DNA from: Acridotheres tristis
Taxonomy: Eukaryota > Chordata > Aves > Passeriformes > Sturnidae
DNA length: 64,000 nt
Assembly (NCBI GenBank): GCA_037013685.1
Contig: CM072889.1
Coordinates: 5,527,976 to 5,591,975, forward strand
Direction of reading: 5' to 3'
Shown: positions 1 through 11,340 of the stretch, piece by piece
Numbering within the stretch: position 1 is the stretch's first letter
Layout of the letters: each line of letters begins with the position of its first letter
Made by a program: the position numbers and the translations under genes
The notes under the pieces: model-generated
The model's database searches: none
What the model was told of the DNA's origin: nothing
What the model saw: only the letters and a program-made list of their open reading frames with translations

Positions 1-3000
1 GGAATTCAGGAATAATAGGCATTGGTATTCTGTTTCAAACTCTATCCCCTTTCCTCTTATTACTTCTTTGGTATGAGGAAGAAACTGCATTTCTGGTCAA
101 GGACATTTGTAAAATTATTTAATTAATCTATTATCACCACATCCTGTCTGTAGGAAGTGATGTGCCCCAGTGTGTGGCCTCAGTGGGAGGAGTGCTGAAG
201 GCAGTAAAGAAAGGGGTACTGCACCCAGAATCCACACGAGGGAAAAATGGGAGCTGAGAGAGGGCAGCTGAGAAATATTTCCTGTTCTGAAGTGAGTTTT
301 GCAAAGGTGAGCCAGCCCACAATGCATGCCCATGTTCTCTCATTTTCATAAGCTTTTCTATTTTAACTGGGATAGAAATTAATAAGTTTTGAACTTTCCC
401 CTACTGCTTACATTATAAAAGGTGGTTTCACTCTATAAGTAGAGAAAATTTGACATAAGAGGTGTCTGTGGAAAAAAAATACCCTTTGTAGACGTTGATA
501 AATTTCTAGATAGGGAGCATGACATCCTATTGTCTTCCATAGCCAGGCTTTTTAGTGAGACCATATCTTTTATGACACATTTAAAACAATACTTCTTTTC
601 TGTCTAAAATCCCAGTGGCATCCCAGGCTCTAACCGTCATAATGCATAAGCTAAGAAAATGCAGCATAAATTTGTTTTGATTCACTTAGAAAGTGTCCTG
701 TGCTATTTTGATATAATGAATAATTTCCATTTAGGCTGAATCATTGCAGAACATTTTGTTAACACTGACATTTTTCAGAAAGAACCTTTTTATTCTTTTA
801 ACTAGACACAGTTACCTAAGAAGCTCAACCCAATAACATAATCTTGTGCAGGTAAAGAACAGAGACATCTAGATTCACATGCATAACAAAACCAATACCA
901 CAGCCTTTAAACAGAAGTAAATTCACACTTTGACCTTTCTTTTCACAGGTTGTATTTTTCTAGATTTTTTTAAAATATGGAATGGAACAAAATGGAAATA
1001 AAAGGGAGAAAAATACTAGTTTGGTGTTGAGCACATAATTGTCCTTTTAATGAAAGAATTATAAGCAAAAAGGCTTGACAAATTGTTCTTTGTTAACCAC
1101 ACAACACAAATTCAATAGAATTAATTTATATAGTGATGATGGATATATTGAAAAAATGTGTTACATTCTATTCTCATCATAAAAACAAAAGTTCTTAATC
1201 AGATCACTACTGAAAGGGGAAGACTGCACAAAATGAAAGTTTTTAACTTCTTATGGTCTGGTTATCAATATTAAAGCCCTTCAGCAGAAAGCGTGCAAGT
1301 GGAATGATTTTTAATTCTATTTTGGTTGAAATACTCAAAGTCAGGTTGCTAAAACTAGTTTTACTAATTTTACTAGCACTTCATATGTGAAGGAATCAAA
1401 TATAAATACATAAAGGGTTCTAAACAAAGGGCTTTTCTTACAACAAATTCTGGGAACTGATAATTTTCAAATATTCCAATCAAACCTGAGAAACCTTAGC
1501 GTTTTGGGGTTCTAAGCATCTTATTTAGGTTCCTTAAACTCATAGATGGTGTCCACTGTTCATCTGGGCACCTAATTTTGAATATCTGCCTTTCATCCTG
1601 ATTTTTTGAGGGCAGTTCTGTCACTTTTATTAAACCTCTTATTGAGTTCAGCAGCAAAAGATATTTTGCCTGCCAGCTTAAAGGTCATAACCCATCTAAT
1701 GTGAACAATCAACAGACACAGTCACCTTCTGCTGGCATGAAATATGTCAGTGTTGTAAATCTGCAGTGTCAGGTTCTGCACTGCACAATGAGGGAGGTGA
1801 CTCTTTTGACTTCAGTACAGGAGTGACTGTGATGTGCAACACAGCTGTGAGAAGGACTGGGGCAGAACTGGCCCTTCAGAGCCCTGGCAAGGAATAATCA
1901 AGTGATATCTGTGACACTTGAAGTTTCAATTTCTTATTCAGCAGCGCCTCTCACGAGGGAATTGACATTGTTAATATAAAGATTAATGTTTGGGGAAGAC
2001 ATTAAGCAAAGGCTTACTAGTGGCCAATAGTTTATGCCAGCAATAGTGACATCTACGTAAGTGACTCTGAAATTGGCCTTGAAATATCCTCCAAGTCAGG
2101 CCTCTGCTGCTCCATTAGTGGAGATTCCATCTCCTATTCCAGCGAAATTCTTTCTTCCTAACACAAAATCCTTCAGTTGCAGCTGAAATTCAGCTCTCAT
2201 AGTGGACATGAAAATCAGTGTTGTCATGACAAAATTGCAGGATAATCCTCAGGTCATTCAAGAATGGATTTCAGTGCATTAATATTCTGGGAACTTGAAC
2301 AAACTTTCACATTTTTCCACTGACTATTAAAAAAAGTGCTTTGCTACAAAACTCAAAAATGTTGGTGCAATAATGTTTAATTTATATGTCATGGAGCCTG
2401 AATCAAGGCCTGCTGTCCAGCTCTGATTGTTTACCTTCTGGTTTCCTAGATTTTAATGAGAATTTTGAAGTTACAAGGTATAAAATTGAGGCCTTTAGCT
2501 GGAAAACTAAGAAAGAAAACCTTTACAGGATGCTGAGATGCTCACAGGATAATAATAATTAAAAAAGAGCAGATACCAACTCATCAATGTGTATTCTTCA
2601 TTTCAGTCTCAGGAAACTTGAATAATTGACCCTGTGACTTAACTGAGAGGCATCAAGGCCAGGAAGAGATCCCTCTTGAGTACTGGTATCCTATGTTTAA
2701 GAGCAGACAACAGCTTTGTGACACTGGGCAAACTGGGTGTCAGATAAAAAGAACAAATATAGAATATAAAAATGCACATGATCCAGATAACACTGTAATG
2801 CTCTCTCAAGGGTTCTCACATCCATCAGTGTCATGTAAATCCCATTTTGTGAAATTCAAAGTGGATTCTTGACTAGGAGGATTGCAGATTATTTTATTAT
2901 TTTTAATTTTTTTTAAGAGCAAAGATTAACAAAAATCTCACTAAGTCTGGGAAAAGCTGTTACTGCTTTCATGCTGTTTGATTTCTGCATATGCACAGTA

Positions 3001-6000
3001 ACTGATACAGGGACTTAGGGTGTAACTCCTATTGCAGCTCTGGGAGTTAGGTGTTACTGGCTGCTTTGTGATGGGGCTATAACCAGGAGCGTTTAAGTGC
3101 TTGAAATAGTTACATTTCTGTTGGAAGAAAAATATTTCAACAGAAGACCACCTCAAAGGGAAATTGTTCAGAATACTTCCACTTCACACTGCTAGTTATT
3201 ATGAATTTTCTTTTTTTTTTTTTTTAAATAATGAAGTGTTTTGTGTTGTTGTTTGGGTTTTCTTATGTGAATACATTTTAACACATTGCTGCAGGTCTCA
3301 ATTAATGAATGAACAGAAATAAAATTAATATCTAGATTGAAACAGTATGTTAGTACCTTTTATTATTATTTAGTGCTGAGCTGCATATTATTCACTAGTG
3401 CAGCTTAAAATTTCTCCAAAAAGGCAGTGAACTGAATTGCAGAGAGCTGTATGCACTGTATGCACTTACTAAAAGTGATCTGGAAAAATAAAGGATAAAA
3501 AAATCAGAAAATAATAGTTGGAAAATAATTTTACATCATTAGAGAAGAGGAGACACAGGTTCTTCCTGGTACGTCTTTGTTCTTCCCAGACCTGAAGGAA
3601 ATCTTTTTCCATTAAGACAGCACAAGAAGTGCTGACAAAACCCAGAAGGAATTCAGGCACTGGAGAAGGAGCTGTTCCATCCATGTCTGTTATTCTGCAT
3701 GGCACTGAAATGAAGCAGAGGGAGTTTTTAAGCTGATATTTTCTATATTAGTTACTAATTTATCTTTCTACAGTGGCAGAAAATTGGCCTGGCTGAGAGA
3801 GCTGTAGATATTGAGGGAATTCTCAGGTAGCCACCCCTTCAATGCCCAGAAGAATTTTTTCTCATTTGCTGTTGGAACAGGTCTAGCACAACTAAGAGAT
3901 GAAACAACGCCACTTTCAAAGTTATCCAGAACTACTTTTGAGCCTAAGTAAAGTTTAAGTAAATATATATTTAGCAGCTGGACTCTGAATTTGCTGAGCT
4001 GGGAAGAGGCAAGGTGCAACAAACGGGATGCAATAATTCTCAGTAAACAACACAGCTGAAGCATTTTCCTCTTTCATTACAAGGGATTTGCATCATGTCT
4101 GCTGTCAGATGCTACGTCTGAACTAAAGGACAGGGTATTAAATGTTCTAACATAAAAGATCAATCGATCATGCTCCAAATTTAATCTGCATCTGTCTGTA
4201 TGTCTTTTACATCTCTTTCATCCTACAGCCTTCTGTAGTGTCTCTGTATGAAGGAAGGAATAATGCTACTGCTATATTAGCTCATTCAATCTCCACTGAT
4301 TTAGACAGATTTTTCTTGTGAGAACGAAAAGTATTTATGTTTTCAAACTACAGAGCATGGTAAAGTTTTAGTTTAGATTTTTCACACTGGGTAACATTAA
4401 TCTAACAGGAGGAAAACAAAAGCACTACCTGTGCAACATAGTTTTATACAATTATTATTAAATAACTTAATTTTATAGATATTTTCTTGAAATAGATAAT
4501 AAAAGCCTATAGCAGAAAAATAAAATTCCATGGGATGGATCAAAATCTTAAAGGAAATATTTTTATTTTCCTGAGGAATCCTTAGGAGTAAATAGGTTTT
4601 TTTATGTGGAATTTCTCTGAAAATGAATATTTAATAAGAATTGCTGAAAAGTTATAAATGGCAATCAACCTCCTTCTGTCTGACCACATATAAATTGAAA
4701 TCTTAGTTATGGTCTATGGACTAAAAAAATTATGCAAAACCTAAGTCACTGAAACCATGTTCTTCCACAATTGTTAAACCAATAAAGCTTTTTTAAAAAC
4801 TGAGTAAAAACCTGCACAATCTCACAATTTGGTTTCAAACTTCTCCTTTTTGTACTGCTGAATAAGATTTGTTCTGCTGCCAGTGTAGAAATGGTAGAGA
4901 GGAAGCACAGACTGAATGTCTCAAAACCTGTGAAGTAGTCACAGGATGGAGCAGCATTTACTGTCTTATCTTGAAAGATGCCAAATTTGTGCAAACACCA
5001 GACATTGAAAAGCAATCTTTTAGCGTTAGAGACTTAAATTTCCTAGTTCAAACAACATCTTTTCCCTGCTTGCATTTTTCTCTACTGAACCTCATGTATC
5101 TTTACCCTGGTTATTATCCCTCCCTACAAGAGAAATTATTTATTTCCCAAGACCTCTGCTGCAGAGGAGGTTAGATATTAGATGAGGAATTTATTCATTT
5201 TTTTCTTGTACATAAGTGTACATTTTCTTATTCATCCATTCTTAATTTTCTCCTGTGGACTCTGTTCACCTGGATGTCATGCTTTCAGTTTATGCTTATA
5301 AATGAAAGGACAGTTCCTTACATAACTTTAATATTCAGTAGCATGGAGTCCATACTTAGGAGGTACTGGTTCTCTTTGGCCTTCAGTTTTCTTTCCTTAG
5401 TGAAATAAGACTGAATCTTTATTTACAATAATACAATTTTTTCACCTGGGTATTGGTCTCAAATATAGATTCCCCTCCTTAACTCTATACAAATTTCCCT
5501 GCTACTAAGGGACTGGAAAAAACCCTGATTTTCAATGTTTTTATAGAAGATTTTAGCTGAAAAACTCAAATACAGAGGAGAAAGAAAGAGAAGAATACCT
5601 GAAGTACTCCTCTTCTGTGCTTTTCTTGGTGCTGTGCTTGATCTTTAAGAAGAGTTACCAAGCTTATCCCAAAACTGAAGTTAAACTAATATATCACTAA
5701 CTTTCTCTTGTGTTTGCTGCTTCTCTTTCTTGCATGTTAGAACTGCTGTGGCCTCTTTCTGATCTCTGGGGCATTTCTCCTCTCTATTAACAGATGTCAT
5801 AAAACTGTCCATTGCCATTTTTATTTCACATGTTCATACCCTTACTACAAGGGTATGAACACTGCATTTCCTTTGTTCCCATTGCTTGAATGTTTTTCCT
5901 TGCACTTTTTTTTGAGCTTTCTATCAATTTAAGAACCATTTCAAATGTTATTTTTATGATTCTTAATTCCTGCCTTTCTGCCAGTATATATATCTCACTT

Positions 6001-6247
6001 CTGATTTAATCCTATTAATGCCAAGAGAATACCCATACAGTACTTGTCATTTCGATTATTGGAATTAAATCACTTCTGAGTGCATAAGTGCAACCTAAGT
6101 ACTATACTGAACTCACACACACAACTTCCTTTTAATGCACAAAGAGAAAAATTGAAGAATTACATTAGATCAGGCTATAAATTAGGAAGTAGAATATGCA
6201 GATATTTCAGAGACATATACTAGATGAATGAATTAACTAAGTTATTC
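1..6247. other. Unique non-coding AT-rich DNA
   Basis: Open frames here are short, scattered on all frames and contain no recognisable domain, so I regard them as chance. A T15 run lies at 3211-3225. Apart from the hairpin at 5831-5861, listed separately, I see no transposon, RNA gene or exon. Confidence 0.6.
5831..5861. repeat. Perfect 13-bp hairpin with 5-nt loop
   Basis: Arms TGTTCATACCCTT (5831-5843) and AAGGGTATGAACA (5849-5861) are perfect reverse complements around the loop ACTAC. The surrounding sequence is ordinary AT-rich DNA. The arms are too short for a microRNA precursor. A local template-switch mutation is a plausible origin (inference). Confidence 0.85.
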
Positions 6248-6252
6248 CATAA
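6248..6252. repeat. Target-site duplication, left copy (CATAA)
   Basis: Matches 6656-6660 exactly and directly abuts the TG/CA ends of the LTR. Confidence 0.85.
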
Positions 6253-6655
6253 TGTTGCAGACAGATAGAGATATTATAAAAGAAAGGTCTTATAAAATAT
6301 GGTTTAGGCCCTGCTACTCTAGCTAAGACAGCAGTAGCTTGTAAGTTCCCATAAGAAAGAATCAGGGGAATGTAAAGTCCATTAACACAACAAACTATTC
6401 TTGTTAGAGAAACAGTCTGCACCTGTGAGAAACAAGAGACCTGTCCCATCAGAATCCACACAGGAAAAATGTAAACATCTGAGTCTTAGCACATACACAC
6501 AAAACATCTTCTAGGCAATGAATTGAATAGCGAGAAAACTACTAGCCAATGGGAGTTCAACATGTCTGTAAAAACTGTATAAAATGAGTTATGTGAATAA
6601 AAAATTTGCTTTCCTGCATGAAGAAACTGAGTCCTGTCAGACCATTATTGCAACA
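6253..6655 (+). mobile_element. Solo LTR, ERVL-like, 403 bp
   Basis: The segment begins TGTTGCA and ends TGCAACA, a perfect 7-bp terminal inverted repeat. It is flanked by an identical 5-bp duplication CATAA (6248-6252 and 6656-6660). Promoter-like order supports the plus orientation: a CCAAT motif near 6545, TATAAAA at 6578-6584 and the poly(A) signal AATAAA at 6596-6601. No internal retroviral sequence adjoins it, so it is a solo LTR left by LTR-LTR recombination. The 5-bp duplication suits class III (ERVL) elements. It is homologous to the minus-strand LTR at 56547-56935. Confidence 0.88.
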
Positions 6656-6660
6656 CATAA
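6656..6660. repeat. Target-site duplication, right copy (CATAA)
   Basis: Matches 6248-6252 exactly on the other side of the solo LTR. Confidence 0.85.
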
Positions 6661-7237
6661 TATCTTAAAAATGTAATTTTTTCTTTTGTATAGTGCGACA
6701 TATCTATTCTTTTTATAACTCTTTCCCCCCTCCCTCCTTGTTGGAGGAGCCTTTCATTAAATTCTGACATTGGGGTGTGGAGAGAAGAATGACCCAATTG
6801 CCTGCCAGTAAGGAATGCATTTTACAAATTAACAAACTGACTATATTTTCAGGACTCAGAGTAATTTTCTTCCACATTGCACCATTTGGAACACACAATG
6901 CTCATCAATGCAGAATACACAATAGGAAGCAATAAATGGTCCCATAGCTTCTTGGGCACTGAAATGCAGCTGAGTGATTTGATAAAATCAATAGTAATTG
7001 TACTGTGGACCAGTGCAATGGACATTGCTCTTTTTGCATAAGGGAGAAAACTGAGGACACAAGGAGAAAAAAAGGAGATAAAAATCAGCATTTGATTCTC
7101 TGAAGAGATTTTACAAGAGATCCTGGGATTTTTATTGCAGTGTTCATGAGTTTATCACTATTGATGTCCTATCAAGAAAAGCTTTCCAGCATATTTTCTG
7201 TGAGAAGGGGCTGTGCATGTGGCCCCACTGATCCTCA

Positions 7238-7251
7238 TGTGCACGTGCACA
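7238..7251. other. 14-bp palindrome containing CACGTG E-box
   Basis: TGTGCACGTGCACA is its own reverse complement and is followed by ACGCGTGG. CACGTG is the canonical bHLH E-box core and GCGTG is the core bound by AhR/HIF-type factors. A single site without an adjacent gene does not establish regulation. Confidence 0.35.
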
Positions 7252-8008
7252 CGCGTGGCTGGAATCATTTGTCTCTGGCACTGATCAGCTCTGGCTAAAG
7301 GGCTGGGCAAGGGCCCCAGCTGCACGTTTTGGTTACTGACATATAAATGTGATGCACAGTGGGAACCTCCTGCAGCCAAACATCAAAGGAGCTGAATTTC
7401 AGTGCCTTATTTGTCTCACCATGAGATTGAGTCAGTTACTGCAGATTCAATCTAAGCACAAAACAGCAAGATGTCAATCAAGAAATATGAATATCACAAC
7501 TGTAAGAGATAATGCCTGTCTGTTGGCTCCCCAAACCCCAATACCTGGACTAAACCTTGAGTGATACTGAGAAAAATCACACTAGTTCTGAAACTGGATG
7601 ATATTGAGACTAAAATCTCAGGAAAAGGTCAGAAATAAGACACAAGCCAGCTTCCCATCCTATAGTGTCCTTGGAGAGATTCTGATTTCTCTGCACTAGA
7701 TGGCCCTTAGAAGTTTACTGCTTAATACAATTCTTATAGGGCATGTTGCAGCAAATGGAGCCCCCTAAAAACTAGGTGTAAACCTCTGAGAGGCTTTTTG
7801 CTGTCTCTAGTGCTGCTACCTGCCTCCATTTCCAAATGAGGCTGTCACAGGCAGTGTGACACTCCAGAATCTTGCCAAGCTTACTTAGCATCCTGAAATC
7901 ACCTGCTTGGCAGCTAAAGGACTACTCGTTCACCTTGGTTTGCAAATTGACAGCTGTTGGGAGACTGCCATTTTACAGATGGGAGGTCAGAAAAAGGTGG
8001 AGATACGC

Positions 8009-8105
8009 TTTTTTTTTGTTGTTGTTGTTTGGTTGGTTGGTTGGGGTTTTTTTGGGTTTTTTTTGTTTGTTTGTTTTTGTTTTTGTTTTGTTTAATTGTT
8101 TTTTC
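8009..8105. repeat. T/G-rich low-complexity tract
   Basis: Runs of T alternate with GTT, GGTT and GTTTT units. Phenylalanine-, valine- and glycine-rich open frames across it are by-products of composition. Confidence 0.85.
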
Positions 8106-9839
8106 GTTTCTGTTTTTCCCAGGATATCTAAGATAATGAAGTGGCTAAGAAAAAAAGAGTAATTTTCAAATCTATATTTAGATTACAAAAAAAGTCCTAA
8201 ATCACTTATTTTAAATTTTATTCTTTAATTTTGTAGATTTGTTTCTAATTTTGCAGATCAATAAGCTACATTTTTTTATAAATAAATCACATTATTCCTT
8301 CTAAGTTTATTAAATATTACAAGTCATATCACATATGACAGAGTGTAAATCCTATTAGTCTTCCAGAAGAAAAAAGTTTAGAGAGAATATTATCTGCTTG
8401 TGAGACAAATCTGAAGGAAGAGTGTTTGTCTTCCACTGGCCTGTGGAGGGTCAGATGATGTGAAAGGCTCCAACCTTCTCCCCAGCACGTTGCTGCATTC
8501 AGCTGAGTCAGTGGAATGGCTCAGACTGATGCTCCTCAGCTGTTGCAGTGTACATCCAGCAGGGCTATTTTAAGCAGCTTTCCTTGACAGCTAAAGGCAA
8601 GGTTTGTCTTCCCTTACTCTGCAGCAAGAAGTGCTGGTGCTGGCCAGGATGCAATGGAAAGCAGCCACAAATCACTGGGAAGACAAACTGCCACAGGCAT
8701 TTCCTCAGCTACCAGCAGAGCAGATCCTCCACTGCATTTCACTTGTCATCTGGGCAGTCATCCATTTCCATCCCTTCATTTATCTCCTGGCAAAAGAGAT
8801 TTTTCTTATCTTCACTTTTGAAGGAGCAAGGCAAAGACTGAATCTCCAGTATTTTCCTTCCACAGCTAATGGGTTCATCACACTTCTCCAAAGAGTTCAA
8901 GCTATTTGTGCATCACCAAAAGAGAAAAACAATAAACAGTTCAAAACCTGCCAGCACGTTTCCAAACTATTAACTGAGCAGTTATTCAAACTCACTTGAG
9001 TCACTTACAAAATAAAACTCTCTCCTCACTGTGGTACCCAAGCAGAATAAAAACAGTTTAAACTTTCCAGTAGGAACAAAGGGTTAATAAAGAAATGCAG
9101 CGTGGAAAGTACTGTAAACCTACAAGTACGTATGTCCCCTGTCTGCCATAGGTAAATGATGCCTAATTATGCCTTTGTTGTTTTCCAGAGAAATGCTGTT
9201 TCATTTATCATTTTTCAGCTGCCAAAAGCAAGGAATCAAGCTGTGAACCTCTTGTGTTTCCGACTGGGCTGCCAGAATGGGGCATTAGGTGCCTCTTGGC
9301 AGTTGCCTCAGTTCCTGTTGTTACAGGATAAGAAAAAACATCAATACTCCTTCCCACCTACACAATAAACCTCTCCCACTGCTTACTCCCTTCCTCCTTT
9401 ATTATCATTGCTAATACATCTCCATCCTCCCTTCCAGCTTTGCCTGGAATACTAAATTAAATTTGCTTGATGTTGGGTTATCCAACTACAGACTTTAATC
9501 ATAACACAAAGGCACTGCACAGCTGCTGGAACTGACCACAGGAGGAGAAAGACAAGGGAGTTGGGGAATGAACACCTGCATGGGTCACACAGCCACACCC
9601 TGAGCAGAAGGACTATCTCAGGGTGGAACCCCCCAAGGTGGCCCAAGGGATGAAACTCTCTCCAGAAAACCAGGAAAATGGAAAGGGATTGCTGCATAAA
9701 AGGATATAGGACATATTGTGGGATGGTGGGAGGAAGACACTTTTCAATGGAGCAGAGAGAAACGGGATTATACAAAATTTCCTACAGAATGTTTTGAGTC
9801 AGGGACACAGAGGAGGAAAGGAAGAAATAAAGCCAGAAT

Positions 9840-9844
9840 GGATA
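9840..9844. repeat. Provirus target-site duplication, left copy (GGATA)
   Basis: Identical to 16685-16689; each copy directly abuts an LTR terminus (TG...CA). Confidence 0.93.
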
Positions 9845-10560
9845 TGTCTTGGTTTGAAAAGACAGGTATGGTTTAAGGAAAGGCAAGAGCCCCTTTTCTG
9901 CAATGCAGAGTGCAACCCCTCTCCCTTTTAATTATTTTAGGTCCAAATCAGACACTTTCAGGCAGGAGATATGGGGATGTGAATAACAGTTCTTTACTGG
10001 TATTTAACAAGGCAGAAAACAACAACAGCTATAAGAAAACTGGCAACAGAACAGTCTAGCTCCGCTCCAGTCCCTTTTGGCCTCAGGCCGTCTCCCTGTG
10101 CTCAGTTACCGGTGCTGTGGGGGCAGGGCGGGTCCCGCGCAGTTGCAGAGGGCTGGAGTGATGGCGGCGGAGGCCCAGGGGTGAGCGGGGATGGGAAGGT
10201 GACTCCCCCCCTCACGGTGTCGGTTGTGGTGCTCAGCAGAGTGTCCGGAGATAGTAGGGTGAGATGGGAGAGCGGCAGAGCGATGTCCAAGGCAGGGAGC
10301 GTGGGTCTCAGCGCTGAGATGTCAGGGGGAGATGCCAGAGCGAAGCACGGGGCGTCCTGTCCCTCCACGAGCCCAGCGAGAGAGCGTCCCCACCCCAGAC
10401 CCCTCTCCCACCTTTCCTTTTCCGGTTCCCCCCCCTCCTCCCTCCACCCACCCCCCTACCAGAGAACATTATCTATGTTTTAAGGTGTAGCCACAACTAC
10501 TTAGCATAACAATGGGAGGAATTCCACAGAAAGAAAAGGGGAACAATCCAACCCCCAACA
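9845..10560 (-). repeat. 3' LTR of the provirus
   Basis: 716 bp. Read on the minus strand it starts TGTTGG and ends CAAGACA. It aligns end to end with 15970-16684, with about 20-25 substitutions and a few small indels by eye, including two versus three copies of an AACAG unit and a length difference in a C-rich tract. U3 is G-rich on the transcribed strand. No canonical AATAAA is visible. AGTAAA (complement of 9993-9998), a known variant, sits where the poly(A) signal would be expected. Antisense open frames across it are incidental. Confidence 0.93.
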
Positions 10561-10563
10561 TTG

Positions 10564-10572
10564 TCCACCCCT
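10564..10572 (-). other. Purine-rich tract, plus-strand primer
   Basis: On the minus strand AGGGGTGGA lies three bases upstream of the 3' LTR. This is where a retroviral polypurine tract must sit to prime plus-strand DNA. It is short and interrupted by one T, so it is assigned mainly by position. Confidence 0.6.
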
Positions 10573-10668
10573 GAATTTCTCCCATACTAATATGCTATAT
10601 CAAAATAAACTGTTACATTATATATACATACATGCAGTTAGAGACATAGGCACAGTACCATAGGTATT

Positions 10669-11340
10669 TCACCCTAAAACAAGGTCTCCTTGGGGTATGC
10701 ATTGGGTCTCTCCATTCTTTTGCATCACCCACCAGGTGCAACCTGGTCCTTGAGCGAATACAACTCCATGGATGGGATTGTCTTTGCTGGAGGCAGGATT
10801 CACCCAAACAGTTTTTCCTAGCATACCTCTCATGTGTACCACTGGAACCTTATCTCCATCTGATATTCCCAAGGGCTCAGATTGGGCAGGGCCTGCTCGC
10901 TTAGTGGAACCTCGGCTGTTCACTAACCAGGTGGCCTTTGGTAGATTAATCTCCCAGTTCTTGAAAGTTCCCCCACCCAGTGCCTTCAAGGTGGTTTTAA
11001 GCAGGCCATTGCACCGTTCAACTTTCCCTGCAGCTGGTGCATGGTAGGGGTTATGGTACACCCACTCAATGCCGTGTTCTCTAGCCCAGGTGTTTATAAG
11101 GCTGTTCTTGAAATGAGTCCCATTGTCTGACTCAATTCTCTCAGGGGTACCATGCCTCCAAAGAACTTGTTTTTCCAGGCCCAAGATGGTGTTCTGAGCA
11201 GTGGCATGAGGCACAGGGTAGGTCTCTAACCACCCAGTGGTGGCTTCCACTATGGTCAGTACATAGCGTTTGCCCTGGCAGGTTTGAGGCAGTGTGATGT
11301 AGTCAATCTGCCAGGCCTCTCCATACTTATATTTGGCCCA
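10669..11340 (-). pseudogene. pol: Integrase catalytic core and C-terminal domain (downstream of in-frame stop)
   Basis: This continues the pol frame immediately after the TGA at 11341-11343, so it is the distal part of integrase cut off by a nonsense codon. The first catalytic Asp is in WQIDY (codon 11302-11304), the second in ESDNGTH (codon 11125-11127), and the Glu in GKVERCNG follows 35 residues later, giving the D,D-35-E signature. A C-terminal region with PVVHMRGMLGK and a tryptophan-containing strand follows and ends at a natural stop at 10669-10671. The catalytic triad is intact but would be reached only by reading through the TGA. No dUTPase or env follows it, although mouse MuERV-L carries a dUTPase. 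Confidence 0.9.

Larger units (their letters stand above)
6661..9839. other. Non-coding DNA between solo LTR and provirus
   Basis: No supported gene. It contains a 14-bp palindrome with an E-box core at 7238-7251 and a T/G-rich low-complexity tract at 8009-8105, both noted separately. The last ~350 bp before the provirus hold an AATAAA (about 9825), but I could not find LTR boundaries around it. Confidence 0.6.

Noticed and set aside
7872..8162. Hydrophobic Phe/Val-rich frames
   Set aside because: Produced by the T/G low-complexity tract.
9450..9839. Possible LTR left of the provirus (AATAAA near 9825)
   Set aside because: No TG/CA ends with matching duplication could be found; a lone AATAAA is not evidence.
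10102..10483. Open frames on both strands inside the LTRs (also 16213-16615)
   Set aside because: Non-coding LTR sequence with C/G-rich bias; no domain and not conserved between the two LTR copies.
10561..10668. Search for env or dUTPase between integrase and the 3' LTR
   Set aside because: Only about 108 bp are present, too short for either gene, and they contain just the purine tract.
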